Below, one piece after another: positions 1 to 7,068 of a stretch of 7,756 bases of DNA. How positions within the stretch are numbered: position 1 is the stretch's first letter; every line of letters starts with the position of its first letter. Both the position numbers and the translations under genes were made by a program. The notes under the pieces are model-generated. The model did not search any database. It saw only the letters and a program-made list of their open reading frames with translations, and was not told the DNA's origin. Source of the stretch: WTAW01 sp050115915 (GTDB taxonomy: Bacteria; Acidobacteriota; Aminicenantia; Aminicenantales; Aminicenantaceae); assembly GCA_050115915.1 (NCBI GenBank), contig JASFPP010000186.1:1-7756 (forward strand), read 5' to 3'.

Positions 1-1077
1 TATGGAGGATTTCTCGCCCAGTTTTACACAGTGAATCATCCAGAAAATGTGGCGGGATTGATATTGTTGGGGTCCTCGACGGGGATGCACGTGGATACAG
101 GCACATCCCGCCAGAGGCAGTACATGTCCGAGGAAGAAAGGGCTAGACTGAAGGAAATCCGGGGGCAAGTGCAGAAGCTGGCTATGGCAAATAAGCTACA
201 TCGGAAAGAATTCATGCCCATACTTTTATACAACAACTTTCTCAATGGCGATTGGAAGCGGCAGAATTTTTATAAGCCTACTCAAGAGCGTTTGTCCGAG
301 TTTGCCCTGTATGAATGGGACCATGATGATAATTTCAACGGCATTATGAACAGGAGTGCGGGAATGGTTGACCTGAAAGGGGCTTTTGACAGCAATCCGA
401 TTCCGACTCTTATTTTGGAAGGGAAATATGATCTGACCTGGGGCGAGATAAAGCCCGAAGTTCTGAAGGGGAACCATCCGAATGCGGAGATGGTTGCGTT
501 CGCAAATGCAGGACATGGAATCTATGATGAAGAGCCGGAAAAGTTCTTTTCGGTGCTTAAGGATTTTATCAAGAATCTGCCTGAGTTATCAGAGAGTGAT
601 ATTTCTGCCTATAAAGCCACTTTGGGGACCTGGGAAAAAGATTCGCAGTCGTCTCCGGATCGAATCCTCGGATCGTTCGGCTGGGGATGGAACTCGAGCC
701 AGAAGTTGGCGGAAAAGTATTCGAGGGAGTGGCTCGAGATGTTCGAGACGCTCGATAGTTATCTAAGAACTGGCTTTGCTCTCTATGATGTGGAGAACTA
801 TGTGGAAGCGCTGTTTGTGTTCGAGAGGATGCAATGGGAAGCAGGCGAAAAAAAAGAAAAGAGATATGAGGCGGTGGCATTGATCTGGCAAGGGCATATG
901 CTCGATCTTTTGGGGAGAAGAGACGAAGCTGTCAACCGGTATGGGCAGGCCGCAGAGATGAATTTGGAAGACACTTGGATGCACGGCCAGTATGGAATGG
1001 AGTATTCATTAAGCCCGTATGCGAGAAAGCGGATGACAGAGCCCTTCCAGCGTATCGACAACAGCAGTACAGACTAA
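1..1077 (+). CDS. alpha/beta hydrolase with C-terminal TPR-like region (5' partial)
   Basis: The reading frame is open from base 1, so the N-terminus lies outside the window; 358 residues are visible. The first residues, YGGFLAQFYTVNHPENV, look like the segment just after the nucleophile elbow (G-x-S-x-G) of an alpha/beta hydrolase, so the catalytic Ser is probably just upstream of base 1. Two later catalytic elements are visible: PTLILEGKYDLTWG, with the likely acid Asp at visible residue 144, and NAGHGIYDEEPEKFF, with the likely catalytic His at residue 172. The fold ends near residue 190. About 50 linker residues follow, then a helical region (about 245-324) with two TPR-like units, including ALYDVENYVEALFVFE and LLGRRDEAVNRYGQAAEMN. 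The lid and HPENV region resembles proline iminopeptidase-like hydrolases, which would suit the peptidase neighbours, but the substrate cannot be read from sequence. It ends with TAA. The fold is well supported; the function is open. Confidence 0.85.
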   Translation, partial: YGGFLAQFYTVNHPENVAGLILLGSSTGMHVDTGTSRQRQYMSEEERARLKEIRGQVQKLAMANKLHRKEFMPILLYNNFLNGDWKRQNFYKPTQERLSEFALYEWDHDDNFNGIMNRSAGMVDLKGAFDSNPIPTLILEGKYDLTWGEIKPEVLKGNHPNAEMVAFANAGHGIYDEEPEKFFSVLKDFIKNLPELSESDISAYKATLGTWEKDSQSSPDRILGSFGWGWNSSQKLAEKYSREWLEMFETLDSYLRTGFALYDVENYVEALFVFERMQWEAGEKKEKRYEAVALIWQGHMLDLLGRRDEAVNRYGQAAEMNLEDTWMHGQYGMEYSLSPYARKRMTEPFQRIDNSSTD

Positions 1078-1151
1078 GACTGGAGTGAATTTATATAACT
1101 TAATAAAAGGGATTATTCCACCTTAGGAGACACTTCTATTTCCTCTTCGCG

Positions 1152-1180
1152 TTGATTTTTTTAAGTGTATCCCCTAACAT
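1152..1180 (+). promoter_or_regulatory. weak candidate promoter for the P1 peptidase gene
   Basis: TTGATT (1152-1157) and TAACAT (1175-1180) are separated by 17 bases; each matches four of six consensus bases. This lies in the 134-base spacer upstream of the P1 peptidase start at 1212. It is the best sigma70-like pair seen there, but it is weak, and transcription could also read through from the hydrolase gene. Confidence 0.25.
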
Positions 1181-1211
1181 CATAGGAGCATGTTCCACCA
1201 AGGAGAATTCC

Positions 1212-2345
1212 ATGAAATTAATAAAATATCTAGCTCTCATTGTGCTCATTTTAGGAGTAGCATCGATGGCATCTGAAGAAGGGCCGCGGGTGAGGGAATT
1301 CGGCATAAAGATCGGGATAATGGAACCCGGCAAGTGGAATGCCATAACGGATGTGGCGGGAGTGAAAGTGGGGCATGTGACCCTCATCGAGGGCAATAGT
1401 ATCAGAACCGGTGCAACGGCTATTGTTCCCCATGACGGAAATATCTACCAAGAAATGGTTCCAGGGGCGATCTATGTGGCCAATGGATACGGGAAGTTAA
1501 TGGGTTACACGCAGGTCGAAGAACTCGGATTTATCGAGACACCGATCGTTCTCACAAACACCTTAAGCGTGCCCAATGCGGCCAATGGAGTTATCACATA
1601 CACGTTGGATCTTCCGGGAAACGAAGGAGTGGATTCTGTGAATGCCGTCGTCGGAGAGACGAACGATGGCTATCTCAATGATATTCGAGGACGACATGTC
1701 AAAGAAGAACATGTCATAGAGGCCATCAAGAAAGCACTGTCTGGCCCTGTCGAGGAGGGCTGCGTCGGTGCGGGCACAGGGACGGAGTGTTTCAGTTGGA
1801 AGGGAGGTATAGGCACCGCATCGCGGAAACTCCCTGGATCAAGAGGTGGATACACTGTTGGTGTTTTGGTCCAAACGAACTTCGGAGGCATCCTCCAAAT
1901 AAACGGCTATCCTGTAGGAGTGAAACTGGGAAAGTACTCATTCCAGAGGGATATCGAGATAGGGGCGGACGGATCTTGTATGATCGTTTGTGCGACAGAT
2001 GCCCCTCTAGATAGCCGGAATTTGAAACGTCTGGCAAAAAGGGCGCTCCTGGGCATTCCCCGAACAGGCGGATATTATTCGAACGGAAGTGGCGATTACT
2101 GCATCGCATTTTCTACGGCAAAGGAGGTTAGAACCCCTCGAGATTCAAATGAGAGAACGCAGAAAATTGAAGTGTTGAGGAACAGGCATATGTCGGCACT
2201 CTTTTTGGCTGCAGCAGAGGCTTCGGAGGAGGCCATCCTGAATTCCATGTTCAAGGCCACAGATATGGACGGCTTTAGAGGCCACAAAATCAAGGCACTT
2301 CCGTTGGATAAAGTCAGAGAGCTTATGAGATTGGACGACAGGTAA
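1212..2345 (+). CDS. secreted P1 family (DmpA/S58-type) aminopeptidase
   Basis: This encodes a 377-residue serine N-terminal-nucleophile peptidase of the P1/DmpA family. These enzymes cleave themselves internally into two chains and remove N-terminal residues; members act on L-, D- or beta-aminoacyl substrates. ATG 1212 is chosen because AAGGAG (1200-1205) sits 6 bases upstream and a clean signal peptide follows (MKLIKYLALIVLILGVASMA, probable cut after residue 20). The in-frame TTG at 1152 has no ribosome binding site. Family landmarks in order are NAITDVAGVKVGHVT near the N-terminus, NGYGKLMG, a Gly-rich VGAGTGTECFSWKGGIGT segment, VLVQTNFGG (Asn223), ATDAPLDSRNL, and RTGGYYSNGSGDYCIAFST. 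By comparison with DmpA, self-cleavage should fall at Gly292-Ser293, and Ser293 would be the nucleophile. Length matches DmpA (about 375 residues) plus a signal peptide. The product should be periplasmic or extracellular. The racemase gene follows 87 bases downstream and is probably co-transcribed. Exact specificity cannot be told. Confidence 0.93.
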   Translation: MKLIKYLALIVLILGVASMASEEGPRVREFGIKIGIMEPGKWNAITDVAGVKVGHVTLIEGNSIRTGATAIVPHDGNIYQEMVPGAIYVANGYGKLMGYTQVEELGFIETPIVLTNTLSVPNAANGVITYTLDLPGNEGVDSVNAVVGETNDGYLNDIRGRHVKEEHVIEAIKKALSGPVEEGCVGAGTGTECFSWKGGIGTASRKLPGSRGGYTVGVLVQTNFGGILQINGYPVGVKLGKYSFQRDIEIGADGSCMIVCATDAPLDSRNLKRLAKRALLGIPRTGGYYSNGSGDYCIAFSTAKEVRTPRDSNERTQKIEVLRNRHMSALFLAAAEASEEAILNSMFKATDMDGFRGHKIKALPLDKVRELMRLDDR

Positions 2346-2432
2346 GGCGTGAGATATAAGTCATAAGACTTCACTCATAAATCATAGGCAATAGTTCTGG
2401 ATGCAGAAAAATGAAGGTTTAGGAAAAAACCG

Positions 2433-3143
2433 ATGAAAAAGACGATCGGCATTTTAGGGGGGATGGGGCCAGAGGCGACAGAATATATGTTCGGTTTGAT
2501 CGTCAGGAACACGAAGGTAGATATCGATCAGAACCACATACCTTTAATCATATACAGCAATCCCAAGGTGCCCCCTCGTACAGATGCAATTTTGGGGACA
2601 GGGCCCTCGCCAACGCCTTATCTTGTCGAGGGGTTAAAAGTGCTGAAACATGCAGGGGCCGATTTTGTGGTAATGCCTTGTGTGACGGCCCATTTTTTTA
2701 TTCATGAAGCACTGAAGGAAGTGCCTATGCCCTTCATCAGCCTGCTGGACGAATCATTGAAATGGTCGCAGGAACACATACCCGCACTGAAGAAAGTGGG
2801 ATTGGTATCGAGTACGGGAACCCTGATATCGGGGCTTTTTCATAACACATATAAAAAAGCAGGGATAGAAGTTATTGCTCCGGCAGAAGAAGAGCAAGAG
2901 AAAGTGATGGATGCTATTTTTGGGGAACAAGGAATAAAAGCAGGATTTACGCAAGGATATTCAAAAGAGACGATAGTCAATATTGCCCGGGTCTTAGCCG
3001 GAAGAGGAGCTGAGGCCATTATCGCAGGCTGCACAGAAGTGCCGCTCGTTTTGAAGGAGGAGGACATTCCTGTTCCATTCATCGAGCCGATGAAGATCGT
3101 TGCATTAGCCAGCATTATCGAGGCTGCATACGAGATAAAATAG
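2433..3143 (+). CDS. aspartate/glutamate racemase family protein
   Basis: This encodes a 236-residue cytoplasmic protein with no signal peptide. It opens with KKTIGILGGMGPEAT, the typical start of cofactor-independent aspartate racemases. The family uses two cysteines as acid/base pair to interconvert D- and L-aspartate or glutamate. Both are present: Cys83 in MPCVTAHFF and Cys200 in AGCTEVPLVL. The first motif is usually PCNTAH; here Val84 replaces the Asn, which may change substrate fit. Other family segments are NPKVPPRTDAI (residues about 44-54) and KKVGLVSSTGT (about 121-131). Length fits the family (about 230). The start is ATG 2433; only a weak AGGA (2421-2424) lies 8 bases upstream. 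The gene ends with TAG, and a palindromic repeat begins 7 bases later. Its place between secreted peptidases suggests handling of acidic amino acids, perhaps D-forms, released from peptides. Family membership is firm; substrate is inferred. Confidence 0.92.
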   Translation: MKKTIGILGGMGPEATEYMFGLIVRNTKVDIDQNHIPLIIYSNPKVPPRTDAILGTGPSPTPYLVEGLKVLKHAGADFVVMPCVTAHFFIHEALKEVPMPFISLLDESLKWSQEHIPALKKVGLVSSTGTLISGLFHNTYKKAGIEVIAPAEEEQEKVMDAIFGEQGIKAGFTQGYSKETIVNIARVLAGRGAEAIIAGCTEVPLVLKEEDIPVPFIEPMKIVALASIIEAAYEIK

Positions 3144-3150
3144 CCCCCAA

Positions 3151-3217
3151 GCAAAAATAGGTGCCAGGTCCACTTTTCATTTACCCCTGGTAATAGGTGC
3201 CTGACCCCTATTTTTGC
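3151..3217 (+). repeat. palindromic intergenic repeat, copy A (REP-like); possible terminator
   Basis: The outer arms GCAAAAATAGG (3151-3161) and CCTATTTTTGC (3207-3217) are exact reverse complements of 11 bases, so the RNA can form a stem just after the racemase stop. Bases 3160-3215 match the reverse complement of 7069-7124 at 53 of 56 positions, which shows this is one copy of a repeat family with the two copies in opposite orientation. Short motifs are GGTGCC and TGCCTGACCCC. It resembles the short mobile palindromes scattered between genes in many bacteria. No mobilising gene is in the window. Being directly downstream of a stop codon, it could also end racemase transcription. Confidence 0.85.
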
Positions 3218-3229
3218 AAGTGATTGAAA

Positions 3230-3258
3230 TTGACAGGGGAGTCCAAGTTTGGTTTAAT
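3230..3258 (+). promoter_or_regulatory. sigma70-like promoter of the first C69 dipeptidase gene
   Basis: TTGACA (3230-3235) is a perfect -35 box. Seventeen bases on lies TTTAAT (3253-3258), matching five of six -10 positions. It starts 12 bases after repeat copy A. The predicted leader to GTG 3409 is about 145 bases. A promoter of the same design sits after repeat copy B upstream of the third dipeptidase, and both share AAATTGACAG. Confidence 0.65.
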
Positions 3259-3297
3259 TAGCCACTACAAAGGCCATTCGCTGATGGCCACTTGGAC
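3241..3297. repeat. nested inverted repeats over the promoter start region
   Basis: GTCCAAGT (3241-3248) pairs exactly with ACTTGGAC (3290-3297). Inside it, GGCCAT (3272-3277) pairs with ATGGCC (3284-3289) around a 6-base loop. The left outer arm lies between the -35 and -10 boxes, and the inner hairpin falls in the early leader RNA. This could be an operator or a leader structure; no regulator is identifiable. Confidence 0.5.
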
Positions 3298-3398
3298 GCT
3301 GTTATTTTGATTACTCACCGAGCTCGGATCAAATCAACACCTTCCATACTTCTTTAATTACACTTTTTAACGGGGATGGAGTCTAAAGTGAAGGTGAT

Positions 3399-3405
3399 AG
3401 GAGGT
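3399..3405 (+). promoter_or_regulatory. ribosome binding site deciding the GTG 3409 start
   Basis: AGGAGGT lies 3 bases before GTG 3409. The third paralog has the matching arrangement AAGGAGG (7304-7310), then an ATG followed by AAGATTAAA. In-frame ATG 3376 and GTG 3388 have poorer or no spacing to a binding site. Starting at 3409 puts the predicted catalytic Cys at residue 44, as in both other paralogs. Confidence 0.75.
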
Positions 3406-3408
3406 AAA

Positions 3409-5196
3409 GTGAAGATAAAACGATCGCTTCTCATCCTGGTTTTGTTACTCGTTGGATTTGCGCTGGCAAACACCTTTGTTCTTGATAGGGATGAATATCT
3501 CTCGGATAACGATCTCTGGCCCGCTGAGCCCGAAGGCTGCACCACGATCCTTGTAGGGAAGGATGCCTCTGTCGATGGGTCGGTCTTTGCTTGTCAGACT
3601 GCTGACTGCGGAGTGTGTGACTTCACCTGGCATTTGATCCCAGCGGCTGATCATCCAGAGGGTTCCACACGCAAGATCTACCACATCAACCAAATAAGGA
3701 CATGGCCCCCAGAGTTAGGCGGCAAATGGGTGAAGTATGTGGAGGGAGACACAGGCGTTGAAATCCCACAAGTTCCACACACTTATGCCTATCATCACGC
3801 TGTGTTCGGCCACATGAACGAGCATCAGTTGGGGATTGCCGAGTCAACGATCGGATGTGTGAGAAAGATGAGAAACCCAACTCCCTCGGCGATCATGGAC
3901 ATCACAACTTTGACAATGCTGGCCATGGAAAGATGTAAAACCGCAAAAGAGGCCATCAAGCTCATGGGATCGATGGCTGAAAAATACGGATATGGATTCC
4001 ACGACAGCGGTGAGATGCTGGCAGTGGCCGATACAAAGGAGATCTGGCTTTTCGAGATTATGCCAGTAGGGCCGCTCTGGACACCGGAGACCGGGAAGCC
4101 CGGTGCTGTGTGGTGTGCCCAGCGAGTGCCCGACGATCATATAAGTTTCTGTCCGAACGAATCCCGCATCGGTGAGATCGACATCGATAACAAAGACTAT
4201 TTTATGGGTTCGCCGAATGTCGTCTCTTATGCGGTTGAAGCCGGCCTATTCGATCCCGATAGTGGCAAACCTTTCAGTTGGAAGAGAGCTTATTCGCCGA
4301 GCCGTGGCAGTGCCGCAGCCTCACAAGGGCGCAGGGGCCGGCTCTGGCGCCTGTTCAGCCTGGTGGCGCCAACTCAGAATTTTAGCCCGGAAACCGAAGG
4401 AATGGATTTTCCGTTCTCCGTGAAACCGGACAAGAAACTTGCGGTCAAAGACGTTATGGATATTACAAGGGATAAATATCAGGACGCAGAATATGATCCG
4501 ACAGTCGGCTTGAAGGGAGGGCCTTTTAGTAATCCCAACTATTTCAAAGGATTTACTATCGATAAGCAGAGATATAATGGCCCCCGGTGCATCAGTGTAT
4601 CGGGTGTGGAGTACACGACTATCACTCAATCCCGAGGCTGGCTGCCTGATCCGATAGGAGGGATCAACTGGATAGCCTTGGGTGTGCAGGACACATCATG
4701 CTTTATCCCACTTTACTGTGGAATCACAGAAATGCCGGAATCCTTTACAAAGGGGGATCACTATGTGTTTGACAGAGAGTCGGCCCGATGGGCGTTCGAT
4801 TATGTGGATTTCCACACACAGGTGGTCTACTCCTACGCCATCGAAGATGTGAAAAAGGCGCAAGAGAAGTATGAGGATGGATCACTGAAGAAGATTCCGA
4901 TGATGGACAAGGCCGCAGTAGAGCTTTATGAAAAGGACCAGGCGGAAGCGATCGAATTCATCACGGACTTCACTTTGAGAAATGCCAAAAGTACTGTCGA
5001 TGCTTGGTGGAAATTAGGCGATCAATTGTTGGTGAAATATAACCACTTCGGCATTTATGACACCGAGAAAAGACGGCCCGGACGAGTCCAAACTCCGGAA
5101 TGGTGGAACAGAGCGGTTATCGAACACGACAATCTCACCCCAGTACCACCCCCGCCCCCTCGGCCCAAGACAAAACCTGAAAAGAAAAAGGATTGA
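3409..5196 (+). CDS. secreted C69-family dipeptidase, paralog 1
   Basis: This encodes a 595-residue protein of peptidase family C69 (U34, PepD-like), N-terminal-nucleophile cysteine hydrolases that cleave dipeptides after removal of a propeptide. The order is a signal peptide (MKIKRSLLILVLLLVGFALA, cut after residue 20), an acidic propeptide (21-43), then Cys44 in EGCTTILVGKDASVDGS. Cys44 is the predicted nucleophile, exposed by cleavage after Gly43. Conserved blocks follow: DCGVCDFTW, AESTIGCVRKMRNP, GYGFHDSGEMLAVAD, FEIMPVGPLWTP, AVWCAQRVPDDH, GRRGRLWRLF, and TPEWWNRAVIE near the end. The protein ends in a Pro-rich, Lys-rich tail (PVPPPPPRPKTKPEKKKD). Unlike the other two copies, it has no CxxC in the propeptide and has Ala65 where they have Cys. 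GTG 3409 is chosen as the start because it aligns Cys44 in all three paralogs. It is the only complete uninterrupted copy here. It should act in the periplasm or outside the cell. Confidence 0.93.
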   Translation: MKIKRSLLILVLLLVGFALANTFVLDRDEYLSDNDLWPAEPEGCTTILVGKDASVDGSVFACQTADCGVCDFTWHLIPAADHPEGSTRKIYHINQIRTWPPELGGKWVKYVEGDTGVEIPQVPHTYAYHHAVFGHMNEHQLGIAESTIGCVRKMRNPTPSAIMDITTLTMLAMERCKTAKEAIKLMGSMAEKYGYGFHDSGEMLAVADTKEIWLFEIMPVGPLWTPETGKPGAVWCAQRVPDDHISFCPNESRIGEIDIDNKDYFMGSPNVVSYAVEAGLFDPDSGKPFSWKRAYSPSRGSAAASQGRRGRLWRLFSLVAPTQNFSPETEGMDFPFSVKPDKKLAVKDVMDITRDKYQDAEYDPTVGLKGGPFSNPNYFKGFTIDKQRYNGPRCISVSGVEYTTITQSRGWLPDPIGGINWIALGVQDTSCFIPLYCGITEMPESFTKGDHYVFDRESARWAFDYVDFHTQVVYSYAIEDVKKAQEKYEDGSLKKIPMMDKAAVELYEKDQAEAIEFITDFTLRNAKSTVDAWWKLGDQLLVKYNHFGIYDTEKRRPGRVQTPEWWNRAVIEHDNLTPVPPPPPRPKTKPEKKKD

Positions 5197-5219
5197 TTGA
5201 AAAGAAAAAAGATTGATTT
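5180..5219. repeat. 20-bp tandem duplication crossing the stop codon of C69 paralog 1
   Basis: Bases 5180-5199 and 5200-5219 are adjacent copies of a 20-base unit beginning AAAAGAAAAA and ending GATTGATT plus one base. They differ at positions 11 and 20 only. The first unit encodes the Lys-rich end of the dipeptidase and contains its TGA stop (5194-5196), so the second unit is untranslated. Confidence 0.85.
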
Positions 5220-5242
5220 CGGATTTTAACATTAGATATGAT
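5213..5242 (+). promoter_or_regulatory. weak candidate promoter for C69 paralog 2
   Basis: TTGATT (5213-5218) and TATGAT (5237-5242) are 18 bases apart, matching four and five of six consensus bases. They lie in the 98-base gap between dipeptidases 1 and 2. Co-transcription from the promoter at 3230 is equally likely, since no clear terminator separates the two genes. Confidence 0.3.
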
Positions 5243-5294
5243 TCGGTGCTAGACACTGAGGATTGGATTTTAAAATGATTTTGGGAGGTGAACC

Positions 5295-6668
5295 TTGAAC
5301 CTAAAGAGAGCGATCCTATTCTTTTGTATTTTGTTTGTTTCCCTGGCAGTGGTGAGCGCTTTCGTGGCTCAAGTCGGGGAGTGCGAAGATTGCGACCCCT
5401 GGCAGGATGAACTTTTAAGAGGATGCACATCCATCCTTGTGGGAAAAAATGCCTCGACGGATGGTTCGGTCATGAGCACACACACCTGCGATTGCGGTAT
5501 TTGTGACTGGACTTTCCGTTTTGTGCCGGCCGCAGATCACAAAGAAGGTGCGGTTCGTAAGATTTATCACGTGAATCAGTATGTCACCTGGCCGCCCGAA
5601 CAGGGCCTTAAATGGGAAAAATACAAAGACGACTATACAGGATTGGATATTCCCCAGGTGGCTCATACTTATGCCTACATCCATGGGATGTTCGGTTACA
5701 TGAATGAGAACCAGGTGGCACTGGGAGAATCGACGATCGGGTGTAACCGAAAAATGAGAAATCCCACGCCCGCGGCGAAGTTCGATATTACGATGCTCAC
5801 GTTGGTGGCGATGGAAAGGGCGAAGACCGCAAGGGATGCCATCCAGATCATGGGCGATTTAGCCACGACCTATGGCTACGGATTTAACGATGCCGGCGAG
5901 ATGCTGGCTGTAACAGATCCGAACGAGGCCTGGATTTTTGAGATCATGCCGGTTGGTCCACTATGGACACCCGATAGCGGGAAACCCGGAGCTGTATGGT
6001 GTGCGCAAAGAGTTCCCGACGATCATGTGAGCGTGACTCCCAATGAATCCCGGATCGGCGAGATCGATCTCGATAACAAAGAGTACTTCATGGGATCATC
6101 GAACGCCATCTCTTACGCAATTGAGCTAGGCCTCTATGATCCAGAAAGCGGCAAGCCTTTCAGCTGGAAAAGAGCCTATTCACCGAGCCCTGGCAGTGCG
6201 GACAGCACCCAGGGGAGACGCGGCCGTTTGTGGCGGTTCTTCAACATTGTTGCGCCATCCCAAAATCTGGGCCCGGATACAGAAAGCATGGACCTGCCCT
6301 TTTCGGTTAAACCAGATACAAAGCTTTCGGTTCAAGATGTTATGAACATTACAAGGGATAAATATAAAGGAGCCAAATTCGATCCGACTGTGGGCATCAA
6401 GGGCGGGCCGTTCCAAAATCCTAACTGGTTCAAGGGTTTTCGTGTGGATAAACAGAGATACAACGGACCGCGCTGCATCTGCGTGAACAATGTAGAATAC
6501 ACTACTGTAACCCAGTGCAGAGGTTGGCTGCCGAACGCGATCGGAGGGATCCTCTGGTTGTCTTTCGGGGCTCAAGACACGGCCGCTTACATGCCTCTTT
6601 ACTGCGGAATCACAGAGATCCCCAAATCCTTCCAGGTCGGCGATCATTATGTCTTCAGCAGAGATTAG
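5295..6668 (+). CDS. secreted C69-family dipeptidase, paralog 2, ended early by TAG
   Basis: The frame starts at TTG 5295, with GGGAGGT (5283-5289) upstream at good spacing, and runs 457 residues to TAG at 6666-6668. The order is a signal peptide (cut near Ala22), a propeptide holding CEDC (Cys30, Cys33), then predicted nucleophile Cys44 in RGCTSILVGKNASTDGS. It carries the same blocks as paralog 1: TCDCGICDW, GESTIGCNRKMRNP, GYGFNDAGEMLAV, FEIMPVGPLWTP, AVWCAQRVPDDH and GRRGRLWRFF. The two proteins align without a net length change from Cys44 to codon 458, where paralog 1 has Ser (TCG, 4780-4782) and this gene has TAG. The frame then continues intact for 132 codons. The truncated product lacks about the last fifth of the family length, including the conserved WWNRAVIE region and Pro/Lys tail. 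It is either a recent pseudogene, a readthrough gene, a functional short form, or a sequencing error. Confidence 0.85.
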   Translation: MNLKRAILFFCILFVSLAVVSAFVAQVGECEDCDPWQDELLRGCTSILVGKNASTDGSVMSTHTCDCGICDWTFRFVPAADHKEGAVRKIYHVNQYVTWPPEQGLKWEKYKDDYTGLDIPQVAHTYAYIHGMFGYMNENQVALGESTIGCNRKMRNPTPAAKFDITMLTLVAMERAKTARDAIQIMGDLATTYGYGFNDAGEMLAVTDPNEAWIFEIMPVGPLWTPDSGKPGAVWCAQRVPDDHVSVTPNESRIGEIDLDNKEYFMGSSNAISYAIELGLYDPESGKPFSWKRAYSPSPGSADSTQGRRGRLWRFFNIVAPSQNLGPDTESMDLPFSVKPDTKLSVQDVMNITRDKYKGAKFDPTVGIKGGPFQNPNWFKGFRVDKQRYNGPRCICVNNVEYTTVTQCRGWLPNAIGGILWLSFGAQDTAAYMPLYCGITEIPKSFQVGDHYVFSRD

Positions 6669-7067
6669 GCCAGATGGGCTTCGGACTATGTGGATTTCCA
6701 CACCCAGGTGGTCTATTCCTATGCTATCGAAGATGTGAAGAACGCCCAGGAAAAATGGGAGGTCAAGGCTGTTAGAAGAACGCCGATTATCGACAAAACC
6801 GCGCTCAAGCTCTATGAAACAGACCCGGCTGCAGCCATCGAGTTCCTTACCGACTATAGTGTGAACAATGCCAATAATGTGGTCGATGCCTGGTGGAAAC
6901 TCGGGGATGACCTGCTTGTGAAGTACAACCACTTCCGCATGTACAATCCCGAGACCAGAAAGGTCGACCGTATTTCTACACCCGAATGGTGGAACAGAGC
7001 CGTCATCGAGCAGGACAACCTGCAGCCCGTCGCTCCTCCCCCACCCCCTCCAAAAAAGAAGAAATAG
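6669..7067 (+). pseudogene. C-terminal remainder of C69 paralog 2 after the in-frame TAG
   Basis: This is in the same frame as 5295-6668, with 132 codons and no further stop until TAG at 7065-7067. It matches the C-terminus of paralog 1 closely: ARWASDYVDFHTQVVYSY, AIEDVKNAQEKWE, VDAWWKLGDDLLVKYNHF and STPEWWNRAVIEQDNL. It ends in PVAPPPPPPKKKK, like the Pro/Lys tail of paralog 1. Many differences from paralog 1 are at third codon positions, so the stretch was under protein-level selection for most of its history. A GTG at 6690 could in principle restart translation, but no ribosome binding site precedes it, so independent expression is doubtful. It would be translated only if the TAG is read through or is not real. 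Confidence 0.8.
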
Positions 7068-7068
7068 A

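Noticed and set aside
1152..1211. Longer N-terminus for the P1 peptidase from TTG 1152
   Set aside because: No ribosome binding site precedes it, and it would place 20 non-signal residues before a good signal peptide. ATG 1212 has AAGGAG at proper spacing.
2358..2371. Small hairpin AAGTC/GACTT after the P1 peptidase stop as a terminator
   Set aside because: Only 5 A/T-rich base pairs and no T-run follows, so it is too weak to call a terminator.
3376..3408. ATG 3376 as start of dipeptidase 1
   Set aside because: No ribosome binding site at workable spacing, and it would break the shared Cys44 position; GTG 3409 fits the pattern of the other two paralogs.
5014..5430. 138-codon minus-strand open frame across the gap between dipeptidases 1 and 2
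   Set aside because: It overlaps the conserved C-terminus of one gene and the signal peptide of the next, and its translation is low-complexity and unlike any family.
6180..6932. Long 250-codon open frame on the minus strand
   Set aside because: It lies fully antisense to dipeptidase 2, whose plus-strand frame has clear family motifs. The antisense translation shows no recognisable domain and no ribosome binding site; it is a shadow of the real gene.
6690..7067. Separate small gene starting at GTG 6690
   Set aside because: No ribosome binding site, and the sequence is plainly the C-terminal part of dipeptidase 2 in the same frame.
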